Assembly: GCA_026417735.1 (NCBI GenBank)
Contig: JAOACR010000014.1
Coordinates: 1-64,000 of the forward strand
DNA length: 64,000 nucleotides
DNA from: Kiritimatiellia bacterium
GTDB taxonomy: Bacteria > Verrucomicrobiota > Kiritimatiellia > PWTM01
Reading direction: 5' to 3'
Part shown: piece by piece, positions 60,355 to 64,000 of the stretch
Position numbering within the stretch: the stretch's first letter is position 1
Layout: each line of letters opens with the position of its first letter
Notes under the pieces: model-generated
Database searches by the model: none
Told to the model about the DNA's origin: nothing
Seen by the model: the letters and a program-made list of their open reading frames with translations, nothing else
Translations under genes and position numbers: made by a program

Positions 60355-61676
60355 GGCTGCAGTGGCCAGCCGTCCCGGTAGGTCCGCCGGAGATACGCGT
60401 TGGCGTCCGGCACGTTTGTGACCACGCCCCGCTCGCCGTCGTACTGCAGCTTCTTCCCCGCACGGTACGCCACCAGCCCCAGCAGCATCATCTCGATCAT
60501 CAACCCCGCGTAGTCGAAGTTGCACGAGGTGCGCTTGTCCCCCTTGCACGCCTCGATCCATTCCCGCTGAAAGTGCTTCGGTTTCGGCAGCCGTTGGTCC
60601 GGCGAGCGCGGCCGGTAGTAAGTAAAGTCTGCTCCGTCGCCGACCGGAATCACCATCCGCGAGGTGAAATCGGCAACCACCACGCCCTGCGTACCCTTGA
60701 ACATCGCGCCGTGGTCGATCTTCTTCAGATCCACCCAATCCTTGGGCGACTTCGGCATGTGCCCCCCCTGGCACCACTGCACCGTGATCGCGGGCCGCCA
60801 GTCGTTTTTCGGTAGCTCGAATGTCGCGGTGAGTTCCACCGGCGTGACGTCCGGGTTGAACGGCTCGCCCGTCGCCTCCGCCGACACCGGATGCGTGCCG
60901 TCCACGACGTTCCACACGATGTCCATCGTGTGACTGCCCATGTCGCCCACCTGGCCGCTGCCAAAGTCCCAGTACATGTTCCACTGCAGACAGTTCGCAC
61001 CCGGGCCGCCCGAGAAATAGCCGGGGTTGTACGGATGGTACGGTGAGGGTCCCAGCCAAAGGTCCCAATGCAGCCACGGGGGCGGGTCGCCCGCGGGGGG
61101 CAGGTAGCCGCTGCGGCGGATCTGGCGATTGCCCCACGCCCACGCCGCCCGCAGCTCACCAATCACGCCGTCGTGAATCATTTCGCGCAGCCGGTTGAAG
61201 TTCTCGTGGGCATGGCGCTGCGTGCCCACCTGCGTGGCCAGCCGGTCGCGATTCTTCAGGTAGGTTGCGCGCACCACCCGGGCTTCCTCGACGCTGTTCG
61301 CGAGGGGCTTCTCCATGTACACGTGCAGCCCCCGGTGCATCGCCCAGTTCGCAATGTGCGCGTGCGTGTGATCCGCGGTGCAACAAACGATCGCATCCAG
61401 GTCCTTCTGCTCGATGCACTTTCGCCAGTCCACATACGTCTTCGCGTTCGGATACTTCTTCGCCGCCTCCGCGAGATGCTGCTCGTTGATATCGCAGAGC
61501 GCCACAATGTTCTCGTCCTTCAGCGCGTCGTACAGCGCCAGCGCCCGCCCCCACACTCCGATCATCGCAATGTTCAAACGATTGCTCGGCGCACCTGGCC
61601 CTCCCAACGCTCCCCCGCGAAGAATCAGGAAGCTTCCCACCGACGCGCCGGCGCGAAGAAAGGTACGCCGTTTCAT
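60351..61676 (-). CDS. Tat-exported Gfo/Idh/MocA-family oxidoreductase
   Basis: 441 residues; AAGGAG lies eight bases before ATG 61676. The N-terminus KRRTFLRAGASVGSFLILRG is a twin-arginine signal. The Rossmann domain has RLNIAMIGVWGRALALYDAL (the GxGxxG is degenerate: GVWGRA), ENIVALCDIN and the conserved YMEKPLANSVEEARVV, with Lys-Pro of the family active site. The C-terminal domain includes WLHWDLWLGPSPYHPYNPGY and WDFGSGQVGDMGSHTMDIVW. Exported Gfo/Idh proteins are numerous in PVC bacteria and act on glycosides, often with NAD bound before export. It heads the operon with the protease pair. Confidence 0.9.
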   Translation of the reverse strand: MKRRTFLRAGASVGSFLILRGGALGGPGAPSNRLNIAMIGVWGRALALYDALKDENIVALCDINEQHLAEAAKKYPNAKTYVDWRKCIEQKDLDAIVCCTADHTHAHIANWAMHRGLHVYMEKPLANSVEEARVVRATYLKNRDRLATQVGTQRHAHENFNRLREMIHDGVIGELRAAWAWGNRQIRRSGYLPPAGDPPPWLHWDLWLGPSPYHPYNPGYFSGGPGANCLQWNMYWDFGSGQVGDMGSHTMDIVWNVVDGTHPVSAEATGEPFNPDVTPVELTATFELPKNDWRPAITVQWCQGGHMPKSPKDWVDLKKIDHGAMFKGTQGVVVADFTSRMVIPVGDGADFTYYRPRSPDQRLPKPKHFQREWIEACKGDKRTSCNFDYAGLMIEMMLLGLVAYRAGKKLQYDGERGVVTNVPDANAYLRRTYRDGWPLQP

Positions 61677-61713
61677 GCTGACCACTCCTTGGTTGGGGCA
61701 CACACCGCGCCGC

Positions 61714-61742
61714 ACTCTAACGGACCTGTCACACACCTTCAA
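61714..61742 (-). promoter_or_regulatory. Promoter of the Gfo/Idh-pseudoprotease-HtrA operon
   Basis: On the minus strand TTGAAG (61742-61737) and TAGAGT (61719-61714) are 17 bases apart, about 38 bases before the start codon. The -10 is the same TAGAGT as the proposed tmRNA promoter. Confidence 0.55.
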
Positions 61743-61843
61743 GCATTGCCAGTGCCGCGGCGCCGCACCAACCGCCCGGCCACCGTTCCACCGGTTGACA
61801 TCGCCGAGCCGGTCGAGCACCTTCTGCGGTCAAAGGAGCCTCC

Positions 61844-64000
61844 ATGCCTTCGATCGAGCGGTTCCTCGCCGTCGTGGTTTTCGCGCTGTTGCCGCTGGTC
61901 GCCACCGGCTGGTCCGGTCACCACACCCACGCCGACGGGCTGTGGCTCTCGATCCCCGAGATCGCACCGGTCGAACAGCCCTCGCTGCCGCAGCCGGTGG
62001 TGGTCGTTGTGTCCAACGGGCGGTCGAGCGAATGGCGGGGGCAGCTGCGAATCGAACATCTCGTGGACGACTGGCACTGCGACGGGCCGGACCGATTCGC
62101 GATTCAGCTGCCGGCCGCATCGGCGACCGCGCTCTCCACCCGCATTCGCAGCGGAGCGTTCGTGTTCGATGCGCTCTATCCTCTGCACGCACGGCTCTAC
62201 CCAGAAGGAGCCAGCACCGCGCAGCTGCACGCGGTCCGCATTTTCGAAGTGCGACGCCCGGCGACCGCCGTCCGGCCACCTACCGTCGCGACCAACCAGA
62301 CGATTCGTCTGCCCTTCGATCGCGCGATCGCGCTGCGGCCGACCCGCGCCCACCGGTTCGGCTGGGCCTATGACGGCGGGCCCGAACGGTTCGCCGCGGC
62401 CCCCGGCTGGACCGGCTCGGACCCCGTCTCGCGCGCGTCCATCGTGTTCGAACGGGTGTCGGCACCGGATCCCCGAGATGCGGTTGGACTGCACGTCCCC
62501 TTTGAAGGCGGTGTCGGCCGTGCCTGGGTTGAATGGACGGTGTCGCTGCCGCCGGCTGGCCCGGTGGAACTGCGCAGCGCTACGACGATCTACCACGCCG
62601 GTGAGAGCGCTCGCGGCCGCAGCGACGGCATCGTGTTTCGCGCGATGGTGATCGCCCCCCCGGCGCCACCGGTGTTGGTTCGCGAAGAAATGTGCACGAA
62701 CCGCCAGTGGCAGAGTTTTTCTGCGGACCTCAGCGCTTGGACGGGCCGAACCGTCGCGATCCGTCTCGAGTGCGATCCAGGCCCGAAACGCAACACCGCA
62801 TTTGACCAGGCATGGTGGGCGGAGCCGGTGCTGGTGGCCGGCAGCGCGCGCGAGCTGCTCCCCCCGCCCCGGTTGCTGCCGCCGCAACCGGAGCAGACGC
62901 GTTCGCTGCGACAGTTGGCCGAGGAGGTTGCCGCAGGACGGCGGAGCGCCGACGGCGCGGAGAGCTTTGCGCTTGGCCACAGCGCCGCGGCGGCACTGCG
63001 GCCAGGGCCGGCAGGTCTGCTGGACGGCCTCATCGCGCTGGCTGCACACAACGCCGGTTCGGTTGCGTTGGCCGGGCTGGAAGTGGATGTGGAAGGCCGT
63101 CCCGCCGGCCGTTATCCGAGTACCGTGCTATGCCGTGGAGCCGACGTCATGCGAGTTGATCGCGGGGTGCGCGTTCGTCACCGCATGGCGGACGAGCGGG
63201 GCGAGTTTCTCCTCGACGTGTCCGTGTGCGCAGAACGTGGCGCGCTGCGCCTGGCCGTCCAGTGTGAGCGCGAGGTGACCGCATTGCGGCTCGCTCCATG
63301 GGACCGTGTCCCGGCACGGGTGTACTGGGGTCACGGATACGTGGTGGAACAGCCGGACGCGAACGTCTGGCATGCCGGCGGCCACGGCATGGCCAGCAGC
63401 CATGTCGGCATCGAGTTCGAAGGGGGACCCGCGGTGCTGCAGGGGCTGGACGTTCCGCCCGCGTTGTTCACCGTGGACCCGGCTCGTCGGGTCGCCGCGA
63501 TCGAGACCCGCATGGCCGGCACGCTCTCCCTCATGGTGGGGCGCCGCGCGATGGACCTGGCGATTGGCTGGCGCCAGGCCGATCCACGGCGCGCCGCCCC
63601 CGCGGTGCCCACGCTCGCCGGACGCTACGTTTTTGATATCTGGGGCGGCCGTTTCGCCGAGATCGAGACAAATCTCAACTGGATGGTGCGTTACGGGCTC
63701 ACGAACGCCGTTCTGATCATCCACAGCTGGCAGCGGTGGGGCTACGACTATCGCCTGCCGGACATCTGGCCGCCCGATCCGCAAATCGGCACGATCGAGG
63801 ACCTCCGACGCATCGAAGCGCTCGCTCGGACCTCGAACGTGCTGTGGGGGCTCCACGACAATTACATCGACTTCTACCCGGACGCGGAGGGCTACAGCTA
63901 CCGACGCATCTACTTTACCGCCGATGGCCGACCGCACCCCGCCTGGTACAACGAGGGTCGCGACGCGCGCTCCTATAAATGGCGGCCGGACGCCATTCTG
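61844..64000 (+). CDS. Large secreted glycoside-hydrolase-like protein (DUF5696/GH129-like), 5' part
   Basis: 719 codons with no stop before the right edge; AAGGAG lies five bases before ATG 61844. A signal peptide (ERFLAVVVFALLPLVATGWS) is followed by long beta-rich domains, then what looks like the start of a TIM-barrel at about residue 590: RYVFDIWGGRFAEIETNLNW, GLTNAVLIIHSWQRWGYDYR, LWGLHDNYIDFYPDAEGYS. This DIWGG...HxWQRxGYD...HDNYxDxYPD pattern resembles DUF5696 and the GH101/GH129 endo-alpha-N-acetylgalactosaminidase group. Catalytic residues in the missing C-terminal part cannot be checked. TTGACA at 61795 may be part of its promoter. Substrate unknown. Confidence 0.7.
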   Translation, partial: MPSIERFLAVVVFALLPLVATGWSGHHTHADGLWLSIPEIAPVEQPSLPQPVVVVVSNGRSSEWRGQLRIEHLVDDWHCDGPDRFAIQLPAASATALSTRIRSGAFVFDALYPLHARLYPEGASTAQLHAVRIFEVRRPATAVRPPTVATNQTIRLPFDRAIALRPTRAHRFGWAYDGGPERFAAAPGWTGSDPVSRASIVFERVSAPDPRDAVGLHVPFEGGVGRAWVEWTVSLPPAGPVELRSATTIYHAGESARGRSDGIVFRAMVIAPPAPPVLVREEMCTNRQWQSFSADLSAWTGRTVAIRLECDPGPKRNTAFDQAWWAEPVLVAGSARELLPPPRLLPPQPEQTRSLRQLAEEVAAGRRSADGAESFALGHSAAAALRPGPAGLLDGLIALAAHNAGSVALAGLEVDVEGRPAGRYPSTVLCRGADVMRVDRGVRVRHRMADERGEFLLDVSVCAERGALRLAVQCEREVTALRLAPWDRVPARVYWGHGYVVEQPDANVWHAGGHGMASSHVGIEFEGGPAVLQGLDVPPALFTVDPARRVAAIETRMAGTLSLMVGRRAMDLAIGWRQADPRRAAPAVPTLAGRYVFDIWGGRFAEIETNLNWMVRYGLTNAVLIIHSWQRWGYDYRLPDIWPPDPQIGTIEDLRRIEALARTSNVLWGLHDNYIDFYPDAEGYSYRRIYFTADGRPHPAWYNEGRDARSYKWRPDAIL

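Noticed and set aside
58933-61143. 736-residue extended form of the pseudoprotease
   Set aside because: The extra N-terminal part is the Gfo/Idh gene read in another frame; the lipoprotein signal at 60354 marks the true start.
1-64000. CRISPR arrays, insertion sequences, prophage
   Set aside because: No regularly spaced direct repeats, transposase or integrase motifs or phage structural genes were seen on reading the window.

Overview
The window is high-GC bacterial chromosome, almost fully coding, with short intergenic gaps and many ATGA/GTGA stop-start overlaps. The gene set points to the PVC superphylum, most likely a Kiritimatiellota or Verrucomicrobiota bacterium: a DUF1549/DUF1553 protein followed by a DUF1501 protein, a sulfatase, DUF1080 and DUF6807 secreted proteins, an FAD oxidoreductase with a golvesin-like C-terminus, a giant CotH/lamin-tail exoprotein, a stand-alone pseudopilin operon and a B12-dependent ribonucleotide reductase. 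The phylum is inferred from family content, not from a marker-gene tree. No prophage, insertion sequence or CRISPR array was seen.

Layout. 1-5.1 kb: the 5' end of a type I restriction methyltransferase gene (hsdM) running off the left edge, tRNA-Pro(UGG), a HAD phosphatase, a small zinc-ribbon protein and rsmB, all on the minus strand; then a hybrid histidine kinase and its Hpt protein on the plus strand. 5.1-8.9 kb: a GH16-fold protein with altered catalytic residues, a UbiA prenyltransferase, tmRNA and an L-2-hydroxyglutarate oxidase-like enzyme. 8.9-17.2 kb: secreted catabolic or surface genes (sulfatase; DUF1549/1553-DUF1501-PPC operon; DUF6807). 17.3-19.3 kb: two small lipoproteins flanking about 1 kb of poorly coding, possibly decayed sequence. 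19.3-24.9 kb: a translationally coupled trio of URO-D-like protein, octaheme cytochrome-TPR fusion and PabB-PabC fusion. 25-36.1 kb: FAD oxidoreductase plus BNR_4 protein, then the 2,419-residue exoprotein. 36.2-41.7 kb: a periplasmic PPIase-like protein, pheS, and an exbB-exbD-TPR operon. 41.7-45.5 kb (minus): TPR lipoprotein, BASS transporter and DUF1080 protein. 45.7-50.7 kb: five pseudopilin genes in tight overlap. 50.7-57 kb: yraN, maf, trpB2, pyrE, nrdJ. 57-61.7 kb (minus): Gfo/Idh/MocA oxidoreductase, a lipoprotein pseudoprotease and an HtrA-like protease that ends in a DJ-1/PfpI-like domain. The right edge cuts a large secreted glycosidase-like gene.

Taken together, this is a free-living heterotroph with an envelope-centred inventory: exported enzymes for sulfated and complex polysaccharides, periplasmic quality control, proton-motive-force coupling (ExbBD) and a pilus-like or type II secretion apparatus, set among ordinary housekeeping genes for translation, nucleotide synthesis and folate synthesis. 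The most unusual items are the protease/pseudoprotease pair with its DJ-1-like tail, the octaheme cytochrome fused to HEAT/TPR repeats, and a small dispersed hairpin repeat.
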